A stretch of DNA of 32,693 nucleotides from Chara braunii (Eukaryota > Streptophyta > Charophyceae > Charales > Characeae). The notes under the pieces are model-generated. The model was not told the DNA's origin, searched no databases, and saw only the letters and a list, made by a program, of their open reading frames with translations. The position numbers were made by a program, and so were the translations under genes. Each line of letters opens with the position of its first letter. The stretch's first letter is position 1. The stretch is taken from the NCBI GenBank assembly GCA_003427395.1, contig BFEA01000255.1:18429-51121 (forward strand), in the 5' to 3' direction. Shown piece by piece: positions 10,292 through 20,059 of the stretch.

Positions 10292-10922
10292 CAGGGTTGC
10301 ATCCCTGCCGACCGCTGACCCCGACCGCCGACCGTATTGCAGCTGACCAGTAGGGCCGACCGGTCGGCCAGTCAGAAAACAACCATCCACTGATTTCTTT
10401 TCAAATCTGAGTTGGGGGCTGTATTGCGCTTGCTGAGTACAGCCCAAAGCCGCTGAGAAACTTTTGGGGATGGGGGGGGGTATGGGGTTGGGGTTGGAGT
10501 ATAGGGGGGGGGNNNNNNNNNNNNNNNNNNNNNNNNNNNNNNNNNNNNNNNNNNNNNNNNNNNNNNNNNNNNNNNNNNNNNNNNNNNNNNNNNNNNNNNN
10601 NNNNNNNNNNNNNNNNNNNNNNNNNNNNNNNNNNNNNNNNNNNNNNNNNNNNNNNNNNNNNNNNNNNNNNNNNNNNNNNNNNNNNNNNNNNNNNNNNNNN
10701 TGGGGGTGTATGGGGGTAAAGAGGGCCGCTATGGGGGTGTTGGTGGTGTTATTAGTGGTTCTGGACCCAACCCCTCCCCCCCCAAAATAAATAAATAAAA
10801 TAAAATAAAATAAATTGCGGGGTACCGATGACCCCTGACCGGTAGGTGCCGACCAGCCGATCGGTCGGCGGGTCGGCAGCCGACCAGTCAAGGGCCGCCG
10901 ACCGTCCGGAGGTGCAACACTG
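10292..10922. mobile_element. hAT-like non-autonomous element containing the assembly gap
   Basis: The left end is CAGGGTTGCATCC and the right end is the complement of CAGTGTTGCACC, hAT-like terminal repeats with few mismatches. The direct 8-bp duplication ATTGGGTG flanks it at 10284-10291 and 10923-10930. Subterminal sequence on both sides is built from GACCGGTCGG-like motifs. The interior holds G-rich TATGGGGG repeats and 188 unknown bases (10513-10700). No coding sequence is seen, but the gap hides part of the inside. Confidence 0.78.
10513..10700. other. Assembly gap (188 N)
   Basis: The run of unknown bases sits between G-rich minisatellite-like sequence on both sides (TATGGGG, TGGGGGTGTATGGGGG), so a G-rich tandem repeat probably stopped the assembly. 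Single unknown bases occur at 18640 and 25026, the first at the break of a direct repeat and the second inside a minisatellite. Confidence 0.95.
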
Positions 10923-10943
10923 ATTGGGTGTGTGTTTTAAACC

Positions 10944-11200
10944 GTCACCGCAACCTCTTTCTCACCCAGATGAGTAGATCCACAATTGAGACAACCTTAC
11001 CTTACAATCTTCTATCAAGTTACATATGATTTTCTAAATTATAGTAATATTTCTGATAATTGTAATGTTTTGACAACACGGCCATTTCATTGTTGCATTC
11101 GGAGATGTGCAAGGTCCACCACACCTGCACCTTACATTTTTTCTCTTTTCTTAATGATGCTCATCTGTATGCATCTAGTAGTTTTGCACAAGGAGAGAGA
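10944..11200 (+). repeat. Dispersed repeat R, second long copy
   Basis: GTCACCGCAACCTCTTTCTC, ACCCAGATGAGTAGATCCAC, AATTGAGACAACCTTACCTT and TATCAAGTTACATATGATTT correspond to the first copy, ending in GGAGAGAGAGGAGGGAG. It starts 14 bp after the right target duplication of the hAT-like element. Confidence 0.7.
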
Positions 11201-11251
11201 GGAGGGAGTGTTGTGTATGTGTGTCTGTGTGCATGTTTTTTATAGTGTGAC

Positions 11252-11540
11252 TGTCACCACAACAACCCCTTTTTCACCCAGACAAGTCGATCCAAAATCG
11301 AAACAGCAGGAAATTTGCTTGTATCTTTTGTCCCTGACTCACATTCCTTTCCGGGCACACTGCAGAAATACCGCTATTTCAATGTTTATGCCAACTTTAT
11401 GATAGTTTATCTGCAATTACACCGGCGGGTTGAAGCTTCATCGCGAAAATTCCTCTATTGAAGCACAAACATGTGTGTGAGTCTCTTAAACTGTCCCCTC
11501 AAAACCCTCTTTTCCACCCAGTTGATCCAAAATTAACACA
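11252..11540 (+). repeat. Dispersed repeat R, two short 5' copies
   Basis: GTCACCACAACAACCCCTTT, TTCACCCAGACAAGTCGATC (11252-11305) and GTCCCCTCAAAACCCTCTTT, TCCACCCAGTTGATCC (11492-11540) repeat only the first 45-55 bp of the family. Both are preceded, like the long copy at 10944, by a GTGTGTG/TTTAAA-like stretch. Confidence 0.6.
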
Positions 11541-12059
11541 CTGTGGGGGGTGCCGAGGGGCGAAGGTCCCCGGTTTCACCAGTCCGGTATGGATTGTTAG
11601 GCAGCGTTTCCATGCAGCTTTCAAGATGGACATACCAGGGCACACACCCATCATGCCCTCCACCATTAAAAAAAAAAACGTATAAGCTCCCCTGACAATC
11701 CAGTGAATTCACCCATCACTGCAAGCTTTTTAGAGACGGACACCAATCACTTGGTGGAGCATTAGTAAAACTACTGAGGAGAAAAGAAGAAACTGGGTTC
11801 AAGTGTTTTGCTGGTATCGTGAGTCACCAGGCAGCACTCCGCAACCAAACGCTAAATTGTTTGCTCATTTTTCAGAACCAGAGGAAACACCACTAGAAAG
11901 AAGGGATCATCTTAGCTCCAGTGAAACCTGGCCTCTGCCTCTGCCAGACGCAGTAGGCCCTCACAAGGCTAGGCCCTAGCCACTCACAAGAAATTTGAGC
12001 ATGTGTGAGCACTGCATTTTTTTGGGGCAAGAGGTTAGTTTAATAACTCAGCTCATATC
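11541..12059. other. Intron c-d: nothing recognised between repeat R and block B
   Basis: No open frame or RNA motif of note. GGCCCTCACAAGGCTAGGCC-type sequence at 11955-11985 echoes AAGGCCTAGCCC and TTAGGCCCTGCC at 13095-13140, at the two sides of block B. Confidence 0.5.
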
Positions 12060-13130
12060 ACGCTATAGTTGTAAGCCACAGGTCGTCACCTCGGTCTAAA
12101 GGGCCGAATCAGGGGCCAGCGGCCACACCCCATGTCAAGAAACAGCCTGAACAAAGGCCAGCCGCTGTGGGTACCGAAGCAAGGCCTCAAAAATGGGCTT
12201 CAGAGGCCCTACGCACGACAGTTGCCCAAGGAAAGTCAAAGGTCAGCAGCAGCTCGGAAATTCAGGCTCACGAGTCAAAGTCAACACGGACCCAGCCCAG
12301 GCCATCGATCAGACACATACGCTTGGATGTTTGCCGGTATCTGTCAAGAACCCAGTCCAAGTGGGAATCTGCAACTGTATGAGATCCAGGCCAATGATTG
12401 CGGGTCAATCTGGGCCATCGTATCCGAGAGACCAGAGGCTGGTCAACCTCGAGTCGACACTATAAGTTGACCCATCCCCTGCTAACCGACATTCAGCCTT
12501 GCACTTGATGCTCGACGCTGACTGCACGCTGGCTTGATATTGGACGGCGACGCGAGACTGCTACTGCGCTGGCGCCATCTTCTGTCCTCGGCGCCAGCTC
12601 TCTTCTTGATTATGCTGACGTGGCTCTCGCCCCACTGTCTACGACACTGATGGGATAGTAGCGAGGAGGAGGAGGATCAGGGCTGTAAGATTGGTCGAGT
12701 GAAGAAAGGAGAGCTTACCTGTTCACGATCGTGTCGACATTGCGCTGTGCTGTTGTCTTCAGAAGGAGTCTGCACCGTGTGCGCGATGTTGAGATCTGTT
12801 TGATGTCAGTGTGTGTCAGAGGAAACTGTCTGGTGACGTGGCAAGTAGGAGATGCCCGAAGGAGGAGTGGGCCAAGAGGGAGATCTCTCTACTGAAGCTG
12901 ATGGTTACTTTCTCTTCCACCCTCTCAGTCTAATCTCCCTCTCATCACTCTCTTCTCTGGTTACTTGACATTGGACTCTTGATTACTTGTACAATTGGAG
13001 ACATTGAAACTGCGCTGAGACATTCTGTTCTTCGACATTGTTGAGCTTTCTTCGTAACTGGGTTCATTGCATTAGGGTCTAACCTTTTGGGAGAGGTAAG
13101 GCCTAGCCCTTTGAGGGCAGCCCTAACTAG
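12060..13130 (+). mobile_element. Possible LTR-like block B
   Basis: It begins with GGGGCCAGCGGCC and AAGGTCAGCAGCAGCTCGGA-like sequence, has CACTATAAGTTGACCC (TATA-like, about 12460), and then GGAGAGCTTACCTG at about 12707. Related to block C by GGTCAGCAGCAG-type, GAAATTC and CAGAGGCTGG motifs in the same order. No borders were found. Confidence 0.35.
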
Positions 13131-13619
13131 TTAGGCCCTGCCCTCTCTCCACAAAAGGGGGAAAAAATGTTGGCACGTGCGCTTCCTGCGACTCACTTTG
13201 GAGACCCAGGGCTCCTCCTGAAAAAGACTCAACATGCGTGATCCCTGACTTTCTTCCAGGATCGCCGGCCTACAACACCACGGTGATCCACACTGTTTGA
13301 TGATGCAGTGCAATGGCACGGATCGTGCACTATCCTCGCCATCGCAGACGATCTCAAACAACAGTGTGGATACCGCCTCGATAAAGCACTTCCGAATTAG
13401 GAATTTTTTCATAATATACTGACGTAAAGGAGGCAGAGGATGCAGAGAATGTACAGCAGGAGGAACAGGAGGGCCAAACGAAGCAACAGGTGTGGGAGGA
13501 ATATCACAAGCGAGTAGACATCCTATGACCAAAGTCATAGCGTCATCCTCGGTTTGATATGAAGTACAAAAAGGAATTAAAGGCGAAGAAGGGTGGTTAA
13601 GATTGGGAATAACACATTT
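13131..13619. other. Intron c-d: unassigned sequence before the tRNA cluster
   Basis: A minus-strand frame of 135 codons covers 13131-13538 but shows no family motif, and its codons do not look selected. Nothing else seen. Confidence 0.5.
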
Positions 13620-13692
13620 GGGGAATTAGCTCAGCTGGTAGAGTGCCTCGTTTACACCGAGAGAGCCAGCGGTTCAAGTCCGTTATTACCCA
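13620..13692 (+). tRNA. trnV(UAC): tRNA-Val (UAC), organellar type, probably a mitochondrial insertion
   Basis: This 73-nt cloverleaf has acceptor GGGGAAT/ATTACCC with one mismatch, D arm GCTC/GAGT, anticodon loop TTTACAC (anticodon TAC), T arm AGCGG/CCGTT with loop TTCAAGT, and discriminator A. The top pair of the anticodon stem is mismatched (C-A). The body is of bacterial/organellar type, not the cytosolic tRNA-Val type, and it lacks the intron usual in plastid trnV(UAC) of land plants. It is followed three bases later by tRNA-Asp-like sequence and then tRNA-Ser, which points to a mitochondrial gene cluster moved to the nucleus. No CCA is encoded. Whether it is transcribed in the nucleus is unknown. 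Confidence 0.75.
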
Positions 13693-13705
13693 GATGGAAA
13701 AATAG

Positions 13706-13979
13706 CATGGCTACTGTCCGCACGTCTCGAGCCCATTTCGGACCGCCGCGTCTGGGTGTCCAGACAGATGTCCGGTCCGGTATTTAAATTAAAAAATATA
13801 TATATGGGTTCGTTCATGGCCCACCCCCCAAAAAAGTGTTTTGGGATTTTTTGACTATTTTCCGGCCCCTTTCAGAAAGCCAAAGAGGGCCGGGCTGAGA
13901 CTGATTCTCATTTCGAGACAGACAGACAGACAGAAACAGAGACAGACAGATAGAAACAGAGAGCGACGGACAGACACAG

Positions 13980-14061
<82 letters not shown>

Positions 14062-14292
14062 GCACTTGCTGGAGACTGCCTTGAGGTAGGTAGGGCCCAA
14101 TTCACTCACTGTCTGTAAACCTTCCGTAACCTTTTCTTTTCTTTTCTTCTCTCTTTTCTTTTTCTTCTTCTTCTTCTTCTTCTTCTTCTTCTTCTTCTTC
14201 TTTTTCTTTTGTTTTTTTTTGTCCGGATTTTTCCGGACGTCAGTCCGGTCGGACCTCATGCTCTGTCCAGGTCCGGGTCCGGGGTAACCATA
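13706..14292. mobile_element. hAT-like non-autonomous element inside a tRNA pseudogene
   Basis: The 587-bp insert is flanked on both sides by AAAAATAG (13698-13705 and 14293-14300), an 8-bp target duplication typical of hAT transposons. Its ends are short imperfect inverted repeats, CATGGCTACTGTCC at the left and the complement of TATGGTTACCCCGG at the right. Subterminal sequence is rich in GTCCGG/CCGGAC motifs on both sides. The inside is largely simple repeat: GACA at 13917-13980, GA at 13985-14059, and CTT with T-runs at 14138-14220. No transposase is present. Removing the insert and one TSD copy rejoins the tRNA acceptor strand, which supports the boundaries. Confidence 0.7.
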
Positions 14293-14363
14293 AAAAATAG
14301 CTTAGTTGGTTAGAGTGCTGGTCTGTATGCCAGTAGTCGCGGGTTCAAATCCCGTCTTTCCCA
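14293..14363 (+). pseudogene. tRNA-Asp-like pseudogene, mitochondrial type, split by a transposon
   Basis: The D arm (GCTTAGTTGGTTAGAGT), anticodon stem CTGGT/GCCAG, variable loop and T arm GCGGG-TTCAAAT-CCCGT are intact, and the 3' acceptor strand is CTTTCCC. The anticodon loop has six bases (CTGTAT). A loop CTGTCAT, with anticodon GTC for Asp, losing one C would explain this, but Tyr (GTA) cannot be excluded. The 5' acceptor bases are at 13696-13705, on the far side of an inserted element. The copy at this end is part of the target duplication. The tRNA ends exactly where a tRNA-Ser begins. Confidence 0.7.
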
Positions 14364-14412
14364 GGAGGTATGGCTGAGTGACCGAAGGCATCGGTTTGCT
14401 AAATGGACATAC
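14364..14412 (+). pseudogene. 5' half of mitochondrial-type tRNA-Ser (GCU)
   Basis: GGAGGTATGGCTGAGTG, a D-loop, and an anticodon arm with TTGCTAA (anticodon GCT) match the start of plant mitochondrial trnS(GCU) as I remember it. The similarity stops near ACATACAAC. The long variable arm, T arm and 3' acceptor are replaced by a GGAGGA-type simple repeat. It abuts the tRNA-Asp-like sequence without a spacer, as in an organellar cluster. Confidence 0.75.
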
Positions 14413-14539
14413 AACAGGAGGGGGCAGGGGAGGAGGAGGAGGAGGAGGAAGAAGAGAACAAGAAAAAGGACGAGAAAAAAACAAGAACAAAGGAGAAGAA
14501 GGAACAAGACAGAGAAAGAAGACGACGAAGAAGAAGAAG

Positions 14540-14571
<32 letters not shown>

Positions 14572-14645
14572 CGCCAGCATCAACAACAACAACAACCAAC
14601 AACAACAACAACAAGGTGTAACCATCAAGAAGGAAGCATACCCAC
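14413..14645. repeat. GGA, GAA and CAA simple repeats beside the exon c donor
   Basis: GGAGGA (14420-14450), GAAGAA (14518-14540) and CAA (14540-14612) runs fill the space between the truncated tRNA-Ser and the exon c donor. On the gene strand the intron therefore starts with a short unique stretch and then TTG repeats. Confidence 0.9.
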
Positions 14646-15140
14646 CATGCGGAAAGTGGCTGCCTCATCTTCTGCGAGTTGTTCATCATGGCGTCGCTTC
14701 TGTGATAAACGGTCCAGCATAATTTGCAGCTCTTTCTTTCTGTTGGCCACCTTCCGCTCACGATCCACCATGACTCTATCGAGTGCTTGTGGGTCGAATA
14801 CAAGGACATCACCAGTTCCGATACCTCCTGCCACCCCTGTATCTCCTCCGGCAATGCCACCGTCAACCAGCATTCCCATACCCTCGGAGAAAGCTGATAC
14901 ATCACTCGTGCTGAGCAGGCGCCATGTTTCTGTTCCACTTACAACTCTGCCACTCCATGGGTCCACGTTGGATGAGTCAGGTCCATAGCCAGGAGAGTAC
15001 CCTGACATGAGTTCTCGGACCTCCGACATGAGATCTCTCACCTCTGGCAGAGCAAGCAGGATTTGCAGCTGGTGCCCTGCACGTAATAAAGGGGTCTGTA
15101 TGTGCCTCAGGAAGGATGGCATTGCCACACCCTCCCGTAT
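14646..15140 (-). CDS. GCP6: GCP6-like exon c (residues 431-595)
   Basis: The exon begins after the acceptor TTGTCTGCAG. It encodes IREGVAMPSFL followed by RHIQTPLLRAGHQLQIL (residues about 438-458). This is the family's P-S-F-L ... G-K-x-L-x-V-L element, here with GHQLQIL. The middle is glycine-rich and weakly conserved (GGIAGGDTGVAGGIGTGD). The C-terminal third, from VFDPQALDRVMVDRERKVANRK on, is charged and predicted helical, and it leads into the central coiled-coil region. The exon ends TFRM before the donor GTGGGT, phase 0. A second GT seven nucleotides further on (GTATGC) is possible, but it would break the phase with exon d. Confidence 0.87.
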
Positions 15141-16726
15141 CTGCAGACAACCTCAACCACACACCCACACACGTCAATCAACCAGCTGAACTACTTTACC
15201 TCCCATTTCCCACCCTTCCTTTCGCTCCGACGCAAGACATTTGCAAGGACAGCAACCACACAGTCACACGCCTCAATCATACCTGAACTAATCTACCTCC
15301 CATTTCCCACCCTTCCTTTCGCTCTCATGTACGGCACTTGGAATTACAAACAACGATGATTACATAGACAGAGACTATCAGAAGATTACTGATTCCTGGA
15401 CAAAGCAAAGGAATGCAACAACACAATGCCCTCTAATTTGCGACCACTGTTGAATGCAGGCAGCATCCCAAGTTCCCAACGCCCGATGAAGCAAGCATGC
15501 CTCAAACAAAAAAAAAAAAAAAACTGTGTATATGTCTCTTTGTACTTGGAGAGTGAATGCACACAGCATCCCAATGCCTGAGGCAACCGCTTTTCAAACA
15601 GAAAAAGCATGTAATTGTCTGAGGACCAAGCGCTCCGCAAAATCTGAAAAAAAAACTCTAACCACCCTCACATACACATATGCCCCCGAGCCTCAGAAAT
15701 CCCTGCCACAGGCTAGCAGCCGGGCTGCCCGGGTCACCCTATTTTCCCGGGCGGCCCGACCGTGCAAGGAGGTCCTAGCAAGAAAAAAAAAAAAAAAACT
15801 CTCAAAAGAACCCGAAAAAAAATTATGTTATCATTGTTATGCAGAAAAATAAACTGAACAACTTTTGCCTCCGGTTCACATCGAAATTCTTTATCAAATT
15901 TAATATATATATTTGTTTATTTATTTATTTATTTTTGGCCCGGCCGGGCAAGTGGTCCCGGGCCACTCTGGTAGTCTAGCTGCCACCCACAAACCTTTAG
16001 AAAGAAGAAAAAAAGAAAAAAAGTGCTTTTTTATCACCACCAGAGTGCTAAGTTCCTTTCCCTTACCATTACATGCCTTCAGATCTGTAGACAATTCACT
16101 ATATGCCATCTAGACAGGGCACCAGAAGAGATGACTGCATTAATGGACATTTTCTTTTTCTTTCGTAAACCTCCAATACCTTTCACAAGGCAACGGAGGC
16201 CAATAGATTTGGTTAACCATTGCGATGTTCAGGGCCTCAGCCTGCCAGACCACCGATATGAAAAAAAAAAAGTGCCGCAGCGGTTTGTTTTGTTTTTGGC
16301 GCACAGCACAAATCTGCCTTGAGGATCTGGGTTAAAAAAAAAAAAAAAAAAAAAAGTGAGCCCCCAACATTGTTGCACTGTTCCGGATGCGCACTCATAA
16401 TCTGCGCATCAGCAATTAGTAAATTACATGTGCATATTGTTCAGCCACTGCAACCGCCATGTTTTTTCGCTGCTGGGCGTCAAGCGCCACGTACCACCCC
16501 GGCAGCCCCGGAGCCAGGCACCAGGATATTCGGTATGTGGTAGCAGGTTACCAACCCTGCACCCCTTGGCCGCATGTGTAAATTACATGTGCTTATTTCT
16601 GCCAGCCTGCCTACACATACCAGGCCATGCTCGCATTCAGCAACTACGGGGAGCAGGCCACCAGGCTGCAATGGCGCTTCCTCGCTCGTTTTTTCCCTTT
16701 TTTTGTGTTTCACAAATTTGCAATAC
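15141..16726. other. Intron b-c, first part: A-runs, no gene
   Basis: A duplicated piece CTACCTCCCATTTCCCACCC, TTCCTTTCGCTC is at 15200 and 15292. A-runs at 15508, 15782 and 16334 and a TTTA repeat at 15914-15935 are the only other marks. CGGCCGGGC/CCGGGCGGCC motifs occur at 15720-15770 and 15940-15965. Frames here lack support. Confidence 0.55.
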
Positions 16727-16825
16727 TACTGTCTTCCCCCAAACAACGCACCACTGTATTGGACCAGGATTAATAGCTTGTGTACACTCATGATCAAGGT
16801 GTGTTATGTTCGGGGGGAGACAGTA
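16727..16825. mobile_element. Short-TIR MITE, family 1, diverged copy
   Basis: The ends TACTGTCTTCCCCCAAAC and GTTCGGGGGGAGACAGTA are inverted repeats, and the arms continue with AACGCACC and GGTGTGTTATG. Possible TA target duplication. It lies in the intron between exons b and c, 0.14 kb from the next copy. Confidence 0.68.
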
Positions 16826-16960
16826 ACCTAAGTTGAGCAGCAGCAAGTTGACGAGAGATGCGCCCACTTTGTGTGAGAAGTTGTTCGAACCAGGCCATGG
16901 TTGAAGCCCAAACTGCATCGACTGGGCTATGGTTGACGTTCGCCACCACCACTGCCAGCC

Positions 16961-17074
16961 TACCGTATTCACCCCGATAGAACGCCTGGTCATTATCGCT
17001 CTATATCGACTGAAATTCGCCCCCAAATACACCTATAATGACTGGGAGTTCTATTCGCATGAAGACGGCAGGTA
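16961..17074. mobile_element. Short-TIR MITE, family 1, copy in intron b-c
   Basis: The left arm TACCGTATTCACCCCGATAG, AACGCC, GGTCATTATCGCTCTA mirrors the right arm ACACCTATAATGACTGGGAG, TTCTATTCGCATGAAGACGG. The middle has the family's GCCCCCAAATAC. No coding sequence. Confidence 0.72.
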
Positions 17075-17650
17075 GATGTCTTAGCCGCCTTGGGGGAGCG
17101 GCAACGCTAAGCCTGGGAGATCTCAAGGAGACCTTCTGATCTAGGGGTTACGGGTTGAGGCGGCCTACGAAATATGGAGGCCTGGGGGGGGTAACATTAA
17201 ACCGCCAGTACACGGCCCCAGCCTTTTTGTGAATATTTTTTTTCTTTTCCTCTTTTTTTTTCAAAGAATACAGCTGCCTCCTCCTCATATATGGGGGACA
17301 AGCTATATTTACTACCCTATTTCCTTCTCTCAATCTTGTATCTACCTCACACTAGCTACCTACCTACCCTTATCTAGTATGGACATTTCCCTTTTATCTT
17401 CTGCACTAGTCTGATGAGAAGCAAGCTATTCTAAGGGTTATGGGTTGCAGACTATGTACCTATGGGACGCTTTACTCCCAGATCTCCCAGCCTACCTATC
17501 CCCTCGGGGTTGAGCCCTTCCGGTTGAGCCTATCCCCTCAGGGTTGAACCTAACCCCCTGTGTGGGTGCACAGTGCTACTAGGGGGGGCGAACCGTCTAT
17601 CTCAGGTGGTGAGCCCGAAGTGTGAAGCAGGGGGCCGTGGGGAGCCGAAT
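17075..17650. other. Intron b-c: short internal repeats
   Basis: CCTATCCCCTCGGGGTTGAG recurs as CCTATCCCCTCAGGGTTGAA (17496-17548). GATCTAGGGGTTACGGGTTG at 17139 resembles TTCTAAGGGTTATGGGTTGC at 17430. No gene. Confidence 0.5.
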
Positions 17651-17724
17651 GGGGGTCGTGGTAATCGAACCCATGACCTCCTAAATACCACTTACGTGCT
17701 CAACCAACTGAGCTAGGCCGCTGG
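17651..17724 (-). mobile_element. tRNA-derived SINE-like head (A and B boxes)
   Basis: On the minus strand TAGCTCAGTTGGTTGAGC (A box region) is followed about 45 nt later by GGGTTCGATTACC (B box region). The acceptor ends do not pair and no sensible anticodon arm forms, so it is not a tRNA gene. The layout is that of a tRNA-derived SINE promoter. A tail was not delimited. Confidence 0.6.
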
Positions 17725-18305
17725 CCCCGCCTTGTGGAAATTTGTTTGTCGCCTACTCTGAAAATTTCGTTGGTCGGGCCTATCGGACCACAATGGCTGG
17801 CAATGCCCCCCAAAAGAGAAAAAAAGTGCACCGCTGGTGGTTCAAAAAAGCTTGGCGTGCAGTGCAGCGCCTCCGGGCCCGGGTGTACTGGTGGTTTAAA
17901 GCTCTGGTACCTTTGTCGGGGTTCGGAAAATTGCGGGCCTCCGACCTTTCAGGAGGCCGAAAGGAAACGACAACCGCCGATCAAATTTATCAACGGCAGC
18001 CGTTGTCGGGCCCGGCCTCCTAAAAGTTTGGGACTAGGCTAAAACTTGTCAAAACCGAACGGCAAAGGTTCTAGTGGTTTAAGGCTAGGAAAAAGAATAT
18101 GAAGTTCTTCAGATCTTGGAGGTAGGGGTCCTACATGAGAAGGCACTGGGACGTGAAGAGAAACAAGTATTCATTGCCTGTAGTACAGAACCAGAGGTCC
18201 CTTATGACACAGTGTCAACCTATGATACAGACTTCAGTGACTCCCATCTTTCTTTTTCTTTTTTCCAAGGAGAAGGTAGCCCATAACATAATCGTGTATT
18301 CATTT
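17725..18305. other. Intron b-c: unassigned, between the two SINE-like heads
   Basis: Two overlapping plus-strand frames of about 100 codons (17734-18042) have Arg/Lys/Gly-rich translations without a family motif. Could be the body of the SINE-like element or decayed transposon coding sequence. Confidence 0.45.
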
Positions 18306-18380
18306 GATCAGTAAGGATTCGAACTCATGATCCGCTTACTGACAGTTAGATGTCTGTACCACTCAGCCACATGGGCTGGG
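18306..18380 (-). mobile_element. tRNA-derived SINE-like head, second copy or related family
   Basis: On the minus strand GTGGCTGAGTGG (A box) and GAGTTCGAATCC (B box) lie at tRNA spacing. The D and T arms resemble tRNA but the acceptor stem does not close. It is 0.65 kb from the other tRNA-like head and in the same orientation, but the two are not closely similar. Confidence 0.55.
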
Positions 18381-18526
18381 TATACATGTCTTCAGTGGCT
18401 GTTCATCTAGCAGACCTCAGACCATAGTACTTAGAAGCATGAACTTACAATGTATTCACAATACTGACTGTGATCGATTACAGGAGAAATTGCTCGAAAA
18501 GGGGGTTGAAGTAGGCAAGAAGGGCA

Positions 18527-19226
18527 GCCAGGGACTGTGACATGCCTAGGAAAGGAGGTAGAAGGCAAGGAGAGATGTCAAGTATTACCACAAAGTGAGA
18601 ACAGGGTTTAGGAAAAAAGAAAGGGGCCTCAACAACAGNATCCTCTGGAACTCCCTGTTCCCTTCCCCTTTCCCTGGAAAACCCATCTAAATCCTTCTTC
18701 TTATTAACATCCCCCAACAACCCCGGAAAGCGGAAAAAGTCTGGTACGGGCTGATCAGGAAGGAGAGATGCAGCAGAACGATCGAAGAAATATCCAACTC
18801 ACGCGAATTGGTCTGGGCGGAGATGAAGACAATGATTCAGGCAGAAATTCTATGCAGATGGCGGAGGATCAAACAGTCATGGTCCGAAGATGAGGAACAA
18901 CGAAATAAGGCCGGGCAGAGTTTCAGTAAAGTCTGGTTGGCTGACGACAAAGTGGCTGAATTGAGGGACGACAACATTCGATGGAAGGACTGGCACAACT
19001 CAAGTGCAGGAAGAAGAGAGGGGCAGCAGAGAACAATGTAGGGACAAGGCTCCCCCTTGTCAGAATCTTAAAGAGAAAATGACCAACGAACATCATCACT
19101 TCCGTTGAAGTGCAGCCAGGGACTGTGACAGGCCTAGGAAAGGAGGTAGAAGGCAAGGAGAGATGTCAAGTATTACCACAAAGTGAGAACAGGGTTTAGG
19201 AAAAAAGAAAGGGGCCTCAACAACAG
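18527..19226. repeat. Pair of 113-bp near-identical direct repeats, 584 bp apart
   Basis: The segment from GCAGCCAGGGACTGTGACA to GGGGCCTCAACAACAG occurs at 18527-18639 and 19111-19223. The only difference I see is ATGCC versus AGGCC. The two diverge abruptly at their right end, and in the first copy that point is an unknown base (18640). It is either a very recent duplication or an assembly artefact. Confidence 0.85.
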
Positions 19227-20059
19227 GCAACGTCGGAGGGCATAGTCACATCTTAGGCCGCAAGGGAATGAATACAACCCGCAAGAGGCCCAGGGGGTAC
19301 AGATAAAGAGGGAACATGGGAGAAAGGACAACAAGTTGGAGAAGAGGATAATGCTGGACCATGAACGGTGGTTGCAAAGAAATTTTTTTATCACAAAGGT
19401 CCGGAAGCAAATGAAGTCCTGCCAGGTTCTAAGTTTGATGATCGGAGGACAGGAACGCAGGCTGAGGGTTTAGGGTTTAAGTTTTGACAGTTGATCATCC
19501 AAAGGGGCAGAGAGGTGTGTGGGGAGGAAACAGGTCGGCAAAGACAACGGATGAGCTCTTTCTAAGGTCAATGGCGCTATCTGGCAGATCTGGAATCCAG
19601 GTCTGAGAGGGAAGAGAGGAACAGGGCAAGCTGACAGTCAATCCTCCACCGGGGTGGAGCAATCAATGCTGTTCAGGGGTCCTTCGGCCAGACGGAAGGA
19701 AGTGTGTGAATGTGTATTGATGTAATGACAGTAATGTATATTTTGACTTGCCGGTGGAATAGGAACCGGACTGACGCTCCCCAGAATAGAAGGAGCCAGG
19801 ACCTTGAGGCCCTGTTTGGAAAAAAAAAAAAAAAAAAAAAAAAAAGTAGGCAAGAAGGGTGGGTGTTTTGCGTGAAGATGTCTACATCTTCGATCTGTTT
19901 CTTCTTTCCTTGGCATTTGAGCTCAAAAACGTGTGAGCCAAAGAAGTCAATAACACGTTGCACGTCACGTATCGTGGACATGTGTGAGTATTTTCTGTGA
20001 ATGTTGTTCATCTTGGATGGTTTACATTTTATACCACACCACCCTCATAAGTGAAAGGC
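19227..20059. other. Intron b-c: unassigned sequence with a 26-nt A-run
   Basis: The A-run at about 19820-19845 after GGCCCTGTTTGG could be a retroposon tail, but no head was identified. No supported gene; frames are short. Confidence 0.5.
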
